Positions 55,835 to 64,000 of a stretch of DNA of 64,000 bases are shown piece by piece; position 1 is the stretch's first letter, and each line of letters begins with the position of its first letter. The DNA comes from Campylobacter hepaticus (GTDB lineage Bacteria; Campylobacterota; Campylobacteria; Campylobacterales; Campylobacteraceae): contig NZ_CP031611.1 in the NCBI RefSeq assembly GCF_001687475.2, forward strand, positions 372,001 to 436,000, read 5' to 3'. The translations under genes were made by a program, and so were the position numbers. Under the pieces are notes generated by a model. It was not told the origin of the DNA. It ran no database searches and saw only the letters and a list, made by a program, of their open reading frames with translations.

Positions 55835-56703
55835 AAATTGCTTTAATACAACAAAAATTTCATTCTACCAAAGAAAAAACCATAGAGCAAACTTGTCAAT
55901 TCATAAAACAAGCTGCTAAAAAGGGTGCTCAACTCGTTTGTTTGGGTGAACTTCATCAAAGTGAATATTTTTGTCAAAGTGAAAATGTAGAATTTTTTAA
56001 TTATGCAAATGATTATGAAAAAGACGTACAATTTTGGTCTAATGTAGCAAAACAATACAATATAGTTTTATTAAGTTCTCTTTTTGAAAAAAGAAGTCCA
56101 GGTCTTTATCACAATACCGCAGTGGTTTTTGACAAGGATGGTTCTATAGTAGGAAAATACCGTAAAATGCATATACCTGATGATCCTTGTTTTTATGAAA
56201 AATTTTATTTTACTCCAGGAGATTTGGGTTTTGAACCTATAAATACAAGCTTAGGTAAACTCGGCGTACTCATTTGTTGGGATCAATGGTATCCTGAAGC
56301 AGCTAGAATCATGGCATTAAAAGGAGCACAAATTCTTATTTATCCCACTGCTATAGGTTGGTTTGATAAAGATCCAAAAGAAGAAAAACAAAGACAATTA
56401 AACGCATGGCTTAATGTGCAAAAAGGACATGCTATAGCCAATGGTTTGTATGTTGTTGCAGTAAATAGAATAGGTTTTGAAAAAGATATAAGTGGAGTAG
56501 AAGAAGGTATAAGATTTTGGGGAAATTCTTTTGTTTTTGGACCCCAAGGTGAAGAACTTTGTCTTTTAGATAGTGAAAATGAATGCGTAAAAATTGTAGA
56601 TATAGACCAAAAAAGAAGTGAAAATGTGCGTCAATGGTGGCCTTTTTTACGCGATAGACGCATAGAATATTTTCAAGATTTAACAAGAAGATTTATTGAT
56701 TAA
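55831..56703 (+). CDS. aguB: N-carbamoylputrescine amidase
   Basis: A 290-residue nitrilase-fold hydrolase with the Glu40-Lys112-Cys149 triad (VCLGELHQSEYFCQ, GKYRKMHIPDD, VLICWDQWYPEAAR). Those segments match AguB, which converts N-carbamoylputrescine to putrescine, CO2 and ammonia. With aguA it gives an arginine-decarboxylase route to putrescine and then spermidine. It overlaps the convergent NlpC/P60 gene by 11 bp. Confidence 0.92.
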   Translation: MKIALIQQKFHSTKEKTIEQTCQFIKQAAKKGAQLVCLGELHQSEYFCQSENVEFFNYANDYEKDVQFWSNVAKQYNIVLLSSLFEKRSPGLYHNTAVVFDKDGSIVGKYRKMHIPDDPCFYEKFYFTPGDLGFEPINTSLGKLGVLICWDQWYPEAARIMALKGAQILIYPTAIGWFDKDPKEEKQRQLNAWLNVQKGHAIANGLYVVAVNRIGFEKDISGVEEGIRFWGNSFVFGPQGEELCLLDSENECVKIVDIDQKRSENVRQWWPFLRDRRIEYFQDLTRRFID

Positions 56704-58051
56704 ATCTATCTTGTGTACTTGTAATCTTATCAAGATAATCTTTGATTTCTTGTTTTTCTTCTTGTTTTAATAATACAAAACTTATTTCTTGAATTTTTGA
56801 TAAAAGTAAATTTTCTTTTGCTATATCTTCTTTTCCTATTTCTAAACTTGTAATAGCGCTTGAACTTATAAGAAGTCTTTGCGTATCACCTTTTCTTAAA
56901 CCCCATATATCATGAACAACTATATTATTTTCTCCAATATTTCCAGCATAAAGCATAATATGCCCTGGTAAATAAAGTAAACTTAAATATGCTTTTCCAA
57001 AACGATCAAGAAAGGCTTTTTTTTGAGTATTGTCTAAATTGCTTATATTAAAATGCGTAAAAGCGTTTTTTTGTGCTTTAGAATTGCGTGGTAAATAAAG
57101 TCCAAAAGCAGAAAAAACATCACGAGTAAGCAAAGAACAATCTCTTTCAAGATTATAACCACCCCAACCATAAGGCAATCCAAGAATTTGTGCAATTTGT
57201 TTTTTTAAGTTTTCATCATTAAAATTTAAAGGAAACAAAGCCGCATCTTGTTTGGATATTTTGTATTTTTTAGATCCTATTTTTCCATAATAATAATTTT
57301 TATCTTCCTTATAGTAAGGATAAATCGCACCAATTCTTGTTTCAAAGAAGAATTGATTATCATCGCTTAAAATAGCTAATTTTTCTTTTAATGGAGTGAT
57401 AAAATTAAGATTTTCATAAATTTTTGCCCTAGAATCTGAAAAAAATTCTAAATCTTTGCTTTCTACAAAACCTGCTCCTGCCTCACTGAGTATAAAAGCA
57501 TAGCGTTTATCTTTGCTAAAATGTGAGATTAAAACAGGAGTACCAGCATTTAATGCAGTGTCGCTAGCATAGTCAAAAGGAATGCCTTCATTTTCAAAAA
57601 AAGGATTTTTTAAAATGGCTCTTTGCGTTGGAAAATTTTTAGAAATGGTATTTTGAACAAGCAAGGCCTTTTGGTTTAATTTTCCTAAATCTTTGATATT
57701 TGCATTATCTATAGCACTTTCAAACCAAGATTGAGGGATGAGTTGTTTATTGAAAAAATAATAAGTATCTTTTGAATTTAAATATGAAGAAAAAGACCAA
57801 AAAAGATCCTCTTTTTTATAGTTTTTAAAAGAATCATGCCAAGGGCTAAAAAAATGTTTTTCATATGCTTTTGCATTAAAATTAATATTTTGTGTAAGCT
57901 TAGGCAAAATACTAACATTTTGTTCAAATTCTAATTTAGCATAGTGAGAGTCTTCTTTTGTAACTTTTTCATTTTCATATAAGTTTAAATTTTTACTCGC
58001 ACAAGCACCTAAAAACAATGCCAAGAAACTCAAATATAAAGAAATTTTCAT
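56693..58051 (-). CDS. NlpC/P60-family cell-wall hydrolase lipoprotein with SH3-like domains
   Basis: A 452-residue lipoprotein (lipobox LGAC, Cys17). The middle (about 105-270) contains an N-terminal NlpC-associated domain and SH3-like beta units (GTPVLISHFSKDKRYAFILSE). The catalytic domain has Cys305 (NLERDCSLLTRDVFSAFG), His364 (LPGHIMLYAG) and His380. It should cleave peptide stems of peptidoglycan in the periplasm. Divergent from the helicase gene by 49 bp. Confidence 0.88.
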   Translation of the reverse strand: MKISLYLSFLALFLGACASKNLNLYENEKVTKEDSHYAKLEFEQNVSILPKLTQNINFNAKAYEKHFFSPWHDSFKNYKKEDLFWSFSSYLNSKDTYYFFNKQLIPQSWFESAIDNANIKDLGKLNQKALLVQNTISKNFPTQRAILKNPFFENEGIPFDYASDTALNAGTPVLISHFSKDKRYAFILSEAGAGFVESKDLEFFSDSRAKIYENLNFITPLKEKLAILSDDNQFFFETRIGAIYPYYKEDKNYYYGKIGSKKYKISKQDAALFPLNFNDENLKKQIAQILGLPYGWGGYNLERDCSLLTRDVFSAFGLYLPRNSKAQKNAFTHFNISNLDNTQKKAFLDRFGKAYLSLLYLPGHIMLYAGNIGENNIVVHDIWGLRKGDTQRLLISSSAITSLEIGKEDIAKENLLLSKIQEISFVLLKQEEKQEIKDYLDKITSTQDRFNQ

Positions 58052-58076
58052 AATTAACCTTTTAGAAAATAATAGT

Positions 58077-58082
58077 TATAAT
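58077..58082 (+). promoter_or_regulatory. -10 box for the PIF1-like helicase gene
   Basis: TATAAT only 18 bp before the ATG, giving a leader of about a dozen bases that still contains the RBS AAGGAA (58091-58096). Confidence 0.5.
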
Positions 58083-58100
58083 TAAATCTAAGGAAATATA

Positions 58101-59408
58101 ATGCTTGATAAACTAGAAAAAATTTTAACACACGATAATGTTTTTTTAAGTGGTGGGGCTGGTGTTGGTAAAAGTTTTTTAATAAATAAACTTATACAAT
58201 CTTACAAAAAACAAAAAAAATCATTCATACCTTTAGGATCTAGCGCTCTTTCAGCCTTTAATATAGGTGGTATAACTTTACACAGTTTTTTTTGTTTGGG
58301 TCATTGTGATAATGCCTTAGCATTAAGTGTGCTAGATCGTAGTCAAAAACAAAAAGAAAGATTAATAAAGCTTCAAAATATATTAAAAACATTAGAACTT
58401 ATTATTATAGATGAAATTTCTATGGTTAGTGCTGATGTTTTTGAAATGATAGGATTAAGGCTTAAAAATTCTCACTTTAATGGAAAAATTTTAGTAGTTG
58501 GAGATTTTTTTCAATTACCCCCTGTGCTTAAAGAAAAAAAGCAAAACCTTTTTAATAATTCTTATTATGCTTTTGCATCTTTTTTTTGGAAGGAATTAAA
58601 TTTTAAAAATATCAAGCTTACTCAATCTAAAAGAACTCATAATCTTGAATTTTATAATAATTTGTCTTTGATTAGAAAAGGTTTTTTAGATGAAAATATT
58701 TTAGATTTTTTTCAATCTTTACAAACTAATATAATAGAAAATTTAGGAGATGATTATACTTTACTTTGTGGTATTAATAAACAAGTAAATGATATCAATA
58801 AAAAAAGATTAGACGCTCTTCATACCCCTCTTGTATGTTTTAAAGCCCAAATCAATAAAGAAAATCCTCAACTCAAAGATGAAGAACTCTTTTCTTGGAT
58901 TAAAAGTTTAAACATTTTAGAAGAACTCAATCTTAAAATCGGATCACGTATCATTTTTTGCGTGAATAACTGGGATAAAAATTATTACAATGGCGAACAA
59001 GGAAAAATTGAAAATATCATTTATGAAGAGGAAAAAGTTTATATTAGTATCATAAAAAATGATGGTATGCAAATTTTACTTGAACCTTATACCTTTTTTA
59101 TGCAAGAACTAGAACAAGTAGGAAAAGATTTTATAATCAATACTCTTGCTAGTATTACTCAATTTCCTATAAAACTTGCTTATGCTATTACTATACACAA
59201 ATCACAAGGCATGAGTATAGAAAAATTAGTTTGCAATATCAATCATATTTTTGAAAAAGGTCAACTTTACGTAGCCCTTTCTAGAGCCACAAATCCCAAC
59301 ACTCTTAAAATTTATTTTACAAAAAAGATTGATTTTAGACTTTATTTTGCTAATATTTTAAAAATAGATTCTAATGTAATTGACTTTTATGAAAAGCATG
59401 ATTTATAG
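58101..59408 (+). CDS. PIF1/RecD2-like DNA helicase
   Basis: A 435-residue SF1B helicase. Walker A GGAGVGKSFLI (about residues 18-28), Walker B IIIDEISMVSADVFE, motif III GDFFQLPPV, motif with LTQSKRTHN and the C-terminal IHKSQGMSIEKLV plus YVALSRATNP are all present. It should unwind DNA 5'-3'. It is compact and without an N-terminal nuclease. The secreted-protein gene follows by 30 bp. C. jejuni Cj0945c by position. Confidence 0.88.
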   Translation: MLDKLEKILTHDNVFLSGGAGVGKSFLINKLIQSYKKQKKSFIPLGSSALSAFNIGGITLHSFFCLGHCDNALALSVLDRSQKQKERLIKLQNILKTLELIIIDEISMVSADVFEMIGLRLKNSHFNGKILVVGDFFQLPPVLKEKKQNLFNNSYYAFASFFWKELNFKNIKLTQSKRTHNLEFYNNLSLIRKGFLDENILDFFQSLQTNIIENLGDDYTLLCGINKQVNDINKKRLDALHTPLVCFKAQINKENPQLKDEELFSWIKSLNILEELNLKIGSRIIFCVNNWDKNYYNGEQGKIENIIYEEEKVYISIIKNDGMQILLEPYTFFMQELEQVGKDFIINTLASITQFPIKLAYAITIHKSQGMSIEKLVCNINHIFEKGQLYVALSRATNPNTLKIYFTKKIDFRLYFANILKIDSNVIDFYEKHDL

Positions 59409-59438
59409 AACTTTAAATATATTTTTATAAGGTTTTAA

Positions 59439-60131
59439 ATGAAAAAAATATTCTTAAGTATGATTTTACTTTTAAATTTAAGCGCTCAAAATCTTGAAAT
59501 AGATAAATTAAGAACTGACTTATATTCTAAAAGTGGTACAAATATTCTTAAAAAAATTGAAATTTCTTTAGAATTTCAAGGAGATGATTTACAAGAAAAT
59601 AAAAATAAGCTAATAGATTCTATAAACACTGTTATTTCAGGATTTTTTTATGAAGATATTTTTACAGAAATAGGAAAAAACAATTTTAAAAAAACCTTAG
59701 AAAAATTTGTAGATAAAAAATATAAAATCAAATTAAACGATATTTATATTCTCTCTTTAAGTGGGATAGAAAAATTTGATTTAGAAGAATTTAAACGTTT
59801 TTTACAAAGCACACAAGCCCAGGAGGAAAATATAGGCGAAGAAGTAAAACAAACCCTTCAAGATTTAGAACCTCCTAAAACTCAAGATCTTGAAGATTTA
59901 AATGCTTCAAAATCTATAGAAGAACTTTTTAAAGATATGCCAAAACAAGAACAAAATGATGAGCAAATAAATATAAACAGATTAAATATACCTAAAATAA
60001 CGCAAGAAAATAACCAGCAAAATCTTATTAACAATCTTTTTGAAATTCTAAATCAAAATGATATAAATCATTTTAACAATCCCTCACAAAATTTTTACGG
60101 ATTAACCCCTGAAAATATGATGCAAAATTAA
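59439..60131 (+). CDS. secreted protein with a FliL-periplasmic-like domain
   Basis: A 230-residue protein with a signal peptide (residues 1-17). Residues about 38-110 (KIEISLEFQGDDLQENKNKL, then EDIFTEIGKNNFKKTLEKFV and KIKLNDIYILSLSG) resemble the FliL periplasmic domain pattern, where a short helix, an 'EDL.T..GK..LK..L' helix and a 'V.DVYFT' strand follow each other. The C-terminal 100 residues are acidic, Gln/Asn-rich and probably disordered. The match is by eye and could be wrong. It ends in 4-bp overlap with convergent lolA. Confidence 0.5.
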   Translation: MKKIFLSMILLLNLSAQNLEIDKLRTDLYSKSGTNILKKIEISLEFQGDDLQENKNKLIDSINTVISGFFYEDIFTEIGKNNFKKTLEKFVDKKYKIKLNDIYILSLSGIEKFDLEEFKRFLQSTQAQEENIGEEVKQTLQDLEPPKTQDLEDLNASKSIEELFKDMPKQEQNDEQININRLNIPKITQENNQQNLINNLFEILNQNDINHFNNPSQNFYGLTPENMMQN

Positions 60132-60637
60132 CGTATAATATCGTAGTTTTTAGGGATATGAGCTTGAAAAATTTCAGCTTTAATGCGTGGATTTTTAAGC
60201 TGATGGCTTAAAACAATGACAACATTATTTTCAAATTCATCCTGATAAGATATACTTTGAATTTGATCTTGATGCAGCTTAATAGTATAATCTATATTTT
60301 CGTATTTTGCTATTAGTTTGTCTTTATTAATAACTTTTGCTTTTTTAAAGATTTCATTAAGATTAGGGATATTATCAAGATGTGAAAAAATAACTTGTTC
60401 AAGATCATGTTCTATGATAGTAACTTCATTATTATGAATATAAATTTCTTTTTTACTAGGGCTATGATATACCCAATATGCCCGGTTTTGATCGAAGATA
60501 AAATGTCCAGAATAAGAAAGTTTTGAATTCTTAGATGTAACCGTTTGTACAAAATCACTTGAAAATGCTTTAAAATCAAGTTCTAAGGCTAAAATTTTTC
60601 CCATAAAAATCAAAAATATTAAAAAGATTTTTTGCAT
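60128..60637 (-). CDS. lolA: outer-membrane lipoprotein carrier protein LolA
   Basis: A 169-residue periplasmic protein with a signal peptide (cleavage around LALE, residue 15-18). FSSDFVQTVTSKNSKLSYSGHFIFDQNRAYWVYHSPSKKEIYIHNNEV is the LolA hallmark (beta-barrel strand pair). It ferries lipoproteins released by LolCDE to the outer membrane. A lolC-like gene lies at the window end. Divergent from secA across about 100 bp. Confidence 0.9.
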   Translation of the reverse strand: MQKIFLIFLIFMGKILALELDFKAFSSDFVQTVTSKNSKLSYSGHFIFDQNRAYWVYHSPSKKEIYIHNNEVTIIEHDLEQVIFSHLDNIPNLNEIFKKAKVINKDKLIAKYENIDYTIKLHQDQIQSISYQDEFENNVVIVLSHQLKNPRIKAEIFQAHIPKNYDIIR

Positions 60638-60700
60638 TAATATTTCCTTAAAAATGATATTTTTTTATATCATTCTAGCTAATTTTAATTAAATAATAGT

Positions 60701-60706
60701 TATAAT
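60701..60706 (+). promoter_or_regulatory. -10 box for secA
   Basis: Consensus TATAAT 32 bp before the secA ATG in the lolA/secA divergent region. Confidence 0.5.
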
Positions 60707-60738
60707 GATAACTTCAAAAATTCGTAAAAGGTGTAAAA

Positions 60739-63312
60739 ATGCTTTTAAATACCTTAAAAGCCGTCTTTGGTACAAAAAATGACCGTGAAATAAAAAAATA
60801 TTTCAAACGTGTAGCTCAAATCAATGCTTTAGAAAGCAAATATGAAAAACTAAGTGATGAAGAATTAAAAAGTGTATTTGCAAAGTTTAAAGAAGAGATT
60901 TTAAATGGTACAAAAAATGAAAATGATATTTTAAATGATATTTTTGCTATCGTTAGAGAAACGAGTAAAAGAACTTTAAATATGCGTCATTTTGATGTGC
61001 AATTAATAGGTGGCATGGTTTTACACGAAGGAAAAATCGCAGAAATGAAAACAGGAGAGGGTAAAACCCTTGTAGCAACTCTAGCTGTTGTTTTAAATGC
61101 TATGAGTGGTAAAGGAGTGCATGTAGTTACAGTAAATGATTATTTAGCAAAAAGAGATGCCCAGCAAATGAGTGCGATTTATAATTTTTTAGGTTTTAGT
61201 GTAGGGGTTATACTTTCATCTGAGCATAGTGATTTAGAACACAAACAAGCTTATGATTGTGATATTACTTATGGAACAAATAATGAATTTGGTTTTGATT
61301 ATTTACGTGATAATATGAAATTTTCTAAAGCCGAAAAAGTACAAAGAGGGCATAATTTTGTCATAGTAGATGAAGTAGATAGTATCTTAATTGATGAAGC
61401 AAGAACACCTCTTATTATCAGTGGACCTACAAATCGCACCTTAGATGGCTATATTAAAGCAAATGAGGTAGCCAAACAAATGCAAAGAGCTCAAGAAGTT
61501 TTACCTCCTGCAAAAGCTGAAGGAGACTTTGTTGTAGATGAAAAAAATCGTACGATTTTAATCACAGAAGCAGGAATTGCAAAAGCTGAAAAACTTTTTG
61601 GAGTGGATAATTTATACAGTCTTGATAATGCTATTTTAGCACACCAACTTGATCAAGCCTTAAAAGCACACAATCTTTTTGAAAAAGACGTGCACTATGT
61701 TTTAAGAAATAATGAACTCATTATAGTAGATGAATTTACAGGACGTTTAAGTGAAGGACGTCGTTTTAGTGAAGGTTTGCATCAAGCCTTAGAAGCTAAA
61801 GAAAATGTAAAAATTCAAGAAGAAAGTCAAACCTTAGCAGATATTACTTTTCAAAATTATTTTAGAATGTATAATAAATTAGCAGGTATGACAGGAACAG
61901 CACAAACTGAAGCTACAGAATTTTCTCAAATTTATAATCTAGATGTTATTTCCATACCTACAAATATTCCTATTAAAAGACAAGATAAAGACGATCTTAT
62001 CTATAAAACTCAAAACGAAAAATTTAAAGCAGTGATTGAAGAAATAAAAAAAGCCAATGCCAAAGGACAACCTGTTCTTGTCGGTACTGCAAGCATAGAA
62101 AGAAGCGAAGTCTTTCATAACATGCTTGTAAAAGAAAAAATTCCTCATCATGTCTTAAACGCAAAAAATCACGAACAAGAAGCTTTGATTATTCAAGATG
62201 CGGGTAAAAAAGGAGCCGTAACCATAGCTACAAATATGGCAGGTCGTGGAGTAGATATAAAAATCAATGATGAAATAAGAGCCTTAGGAGGACTTTATAT
62301 CATAGGTACAGAAAGGCATGAAAGCCGCCGCATTGACAATCAATTGCGCGGTCGTGCAGGCAGACAAGGAGATCCTGGTATAAGCCGTTTTTATCTTAGC
62401 TTAGAAGATAATCTTTTAAGAATTTTTGGCGGTGATCGCATTAAAACCATTATGGATCGTTTGGGTATAAAAGAAGGCGAAAGTATAGAATCAAGAATCG
62501 TTACTAAAGCAGTTGAAAATGCACAAAAAAAAGTAGAAGCTTTGCATTTTGAAAGCAGAAAGCATTTATTAGAATACGATGACGTGGCTAATGAACAAAG
62601 AAAAACAATTTATCGTTATCGCAATGAGCTTTTAGATGAAAATTATGATATCAAAGCTAAAATTTCTCAAAACATAGCCCAATACAGCGCTTTTGTATTA
62701 AATGCTTCTTTGATGGATAATGATATGAAATTTGATTTTGAAAATTTAAAAGCTAGACTTTTAAGCGAATGTGCTATACAAATCAATGAAGAGGATTTTA
62801 AAGATTTAGATATTTTACAAGCACAAGATAAATTAACCCAGCTTCTTCAAACGCATTATGATGAAAAAATGTCAAAACTCAATTTAAATCAGGCTCATCA
62901 TATAGAACGCATTTTATATTTGCAAGTTTTAGACAATGCTTGGAGAGAGCATTTATATCAAATGGATATTTTAAAAACAGGAATAGGACTTCGCGGTTAT
63001 AACCAAAAAGATCCTCTTGTAGAATACAAAAAAGAAAGCTATAATCTTTTCTTAGAGCTTGTAAATCGTATCAAATCAGACAGTATTAAATTACTTTTTA
63101 GTATACAATTTAATCAAGAACAAGCACAAGATTTAGAAAATAAAGCCAGCAAGGAAAATGAAAAATTACTTCAAAATTCTCAAACCAATTCCACTTTAGA
63201 TCAGGTTCAAGTTAAAAAAGTCCCACGTAATTCTCCTTGTCCTTGTGGAAGTGGCAAAAAATTTAAAGAATGCCATGGAAAAAGTGGTCCAAAACAAGGA
63301 ATTTTAGCTTGA
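60739..63312 (+). CDS. secA: preprotein translocase ATPase SecA
   Basis: An 857-residue motor that drives Sec-dependent export. Walker [15 protein letters not shown], the DEAD-like [41 protein letters not shown] and [11 protein letters not shown] are present. The C-terminal zinc motif [14 protein letters not shown] (Cys834, Cys836, Cys845, His846) is intact for SecB/lipid binding. Normal length for the group. Its stop overlaps the lolC-like TTG start by 4 bp. Confidence 0.97.
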   Translation: MLLNTLKAVFGTKNDREIKKYFKRVAQINALESKYEKLSDEELKSVFAKFKEEILNGTKNENDILNDIFAIVRETSKRTLNMRHFDVQLIGGMVLHEGKIAEMKTGEGKTLVATLAVVLNAMSGKGVHVVTVNDYLAKRDAQQMSAIYNFLGFSVGVILSSEHSDLEHKQAYDCDITYGTNNEFGFDYLRDNMKFSKAEKVQRGHNFVIVDEVDSILIDEARTPLIISGPTNRTLDGYIKANEVAKQMQRAQEVLPPAKAEGDFVVDEKNRTILITEAGIAKAEKLFGVDNLYSLDNAILAHQLDQALKAHNLFEKDVHYVLRNNELIIVDEFTGRLSEGRRFSEGLHQALEAKENVKIQEESQTLADITFQNYFRMYNKLAGMTGTAQTEATEFSQIYNLDVISIPTNIPIKRQDKDDLIYKTQNEKFKAVIEEIKKANAKGQPVLVGTASIERSEVFHNMLVKEKIPHHVLNAKNHEQEALIIQDAGKKGAVTIATNMAGRGVDIKINDEIRALGGLYIIGTERHESRRIDNQLRGRAGRQGDPGISRFYLSLEDNLLRIFGGDRIKTIMDRLGIKEGESIESRIVTKAVENAQKKVEALHFESRKHLLEYDDVANEQRKTIYRYRNELLDENYDIKAKISQNIAQYSAFVLNASLMDNDMKFDFENLKARLLSECAIQINEEDFKDLDILQAQDKLTQLLQTHYDEKMSKLNLNQAHHIERILYLQVLDNAWREHLYQMDILKTGIGLRGYNQKDPLVEYKKESYNLFLELVNRIKSDSIKLLFSIQFNQEQAQDLENKASKENEKLLQNSQTNSTLDQVQVKKVPRNSPCPCGSGKKFKECHGKSGPKQGILA

Positions 63313-64000
63313 AAAAAAGCATTTTAAAGTATTTGCTTTTTAAATATTTAAGATTTGATAAAACACAACCTTTTATCAATCTTTCTATGCTTTTAGCCTT
63401 TTTAGGAGTTTGTGTTGGTCTTTGTGTTTTACTCGTAGCTATGGCTATTATGAATGGCTTTGATAAAGAATTTCAAAAGCGTTTTTTTATCATGAATTAT
63501 CCCCTTACTATTTTGCCTAAATTTTATGCTCCTGTAGATGATGAATTAGTCAATAAATTAAAAAATACTTTTACAAATTTATCCTTTAGTCCTTATATTA
63601 GCACCCAAGTAGTACTTAAAACACAAGATCGTTTTGAAGGTGGTGTGCTTTTTGGAGTGCATTTTCAAGAGGAAAAAAAGATCAATGAGGTGCTTGCTAA
63701 AGCTTTAAAAGATGAAAATTTAAGCGGCTTTGATATTTTAGTAGGAAGTGAACTAGTAAAGGAATTTGATTTTAAAAAAAATGATAAATTAACTTTAATT
63801 TTTTCAAATTTTAATCCAAGTGCTTTATCTTTGATCCCTCAAACAAAACGTTTTAATATCAAAGCATATTTTAATTCAGGACTTGCTTTTTATGATAAAG
63901 CTTATATGTATACTGATGTAAATGCTTTAAGAAAGGTACTTAAAATGCCTTTAAATTCAGATTATGATGGCATTCATGTATACACTGATGATGCTTTTAA
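63309..64000 (+). CDS. LolC/LolE-type lipoprotein-releasing permease, 5' part (cut by window end)
   Basis: The frame opens at TTG 63309, overlapping secA by 4 bp, and stays open to the window end (230 codons). The product begins [24 protein letters not shown], followed by a membrane segment ([24 protein letters not shown]) and the large periplasmic domain. The start 'FKYLR...FIN..S..A.LGV..G......V..MNGF' is the LolC/LolE pattern. It should extract lipoproteins from the inner membrane and pass them to LolA, encoded 3 kb upstream. Confidence 0.85.
   Translation, partial: MKKSILKYLLFKYLRFDKTQPFINLSMLLAFLGVCVGLCVLLVAMAIMNGFDKEFQKRFFIMNYPLTILPKFYAPVDDELVNKLKNTFTNLSFSPYISTQVVLKTQDRFEGGVLFGVHFQEEKKINEVLAKALKDENLSGFDILVGSELVKEFDFKKNDKLTLIFSNFNPSALSLIPQTKRFNIKAYFNSGLAFYDKAYMYTDVNALRKVLKMPLNSDYDGIHVYTDDAF

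Noticed and set aside
1-64000. CRISPR array, insertion sequence, prophage or defence island
   Set aside because: No regularly spaced repeats, no transposase or integrase genes and no inverted terminal repeats around gene blocks were seen; the only long repeat is the livJ/livK tract.

Overview
This is a gene-dense, very AT-rich stretch of a Campylobacter chromosome. Gene order follows the C. jejuni region asd - liv operon - tgt/aroB - rpoD - hemB/argF - hipO - jlpA - cjaA/cjaB - rpmH/rnpA/yidC - purL/purH - secA, read in the direction opposite to the usual C. jejuni numbering. A hippuricase gene (hipO) and a JlpA-type lipoprotein place it in the C. jejuni group. Several proteins (JlpA, AroB and others) look clearly diverged from C. 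jejuni sensu stricto as I remember it. Several accessory genes I would expect in C. jejuni are also missing, so a hippurate-positive sister species (C. hepaticus or similar) or a divergent lineage is more likely. That species call is inference from memory.

Layout. 1-10.8 kb: the 3' part of asd, a YqhA-family membrane protein, a small cytochrome c, a branched-chain amino-acid ABC operon (two binding proteins, two permeases, two ATPases) and a ResB-CcsA fusion for cytochrome c maturation. 10.9-20.7 kb: tRNA-Arg, tgt, a cytosolic TrkA_C-type protein, aroB, an MscS-like channel, mtaB, an FtsH-like protein that has lost its protease motif, a PepSY-like periplasmic protein, a rhomboid and a SixA-type phosphatase. 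20.7-31.7 kb: rpoD, a LysR regulator divergent from a YeiH permease, a YceI protein, rsmG-ribA, and the run hemB-argF-DUF2603-hemN-Fe-S oxidoreductase. 31.7-41.1 kb: a small membrane protein, hipO, yaaA, jlpA, cjaA-cjaB, an M20 dipeptidase, a nuclease with a small lipoprotein, the sigma28-driven Cj0977 homologue, and cmoB.

41.1-41.56 kb is the only long gene-free gap; in C. jejuni a block of autotransporter and secretion genes lies about here. 41.6-53.3 kb: a ybgC-type thioesterase facing a three-gene minus-strand operon (GNAT, UDG-like, periplasmic protein), the conserved rpmH-rnpA-yidD-yidC-jag-mnmE block, and purL-djlA-like-purH. 53.4-64 kb: a META-domain lipoprotein, the agmatine-to-putrescine pair aguA/aguB with a cation-efflux gene between them, an NlpC/P60 lipoprotein, a PIF1-like helicase, a secreted protein resembling the periplasmic part of FliL, lolA, secA and the 5' part of a lolC-like gene.

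Operons are tightly packed, with many 1-14 bp overlaps, and several convergent pairs overlap at their stop codons. I see no insertion sequence, prophage, CRISPR array or defence island, and no candidate for a wholly new multi-gene system. The most interesting signals are subtler: a 313-bp perfect duplication joining the two liv binding-protein genes, FtsH-like and UDG-like proteins with degraded catalytic motifs, a FliL-like orphan, a tRNA-Arg with GCG anticodon, and several clear hairpins and promoters.
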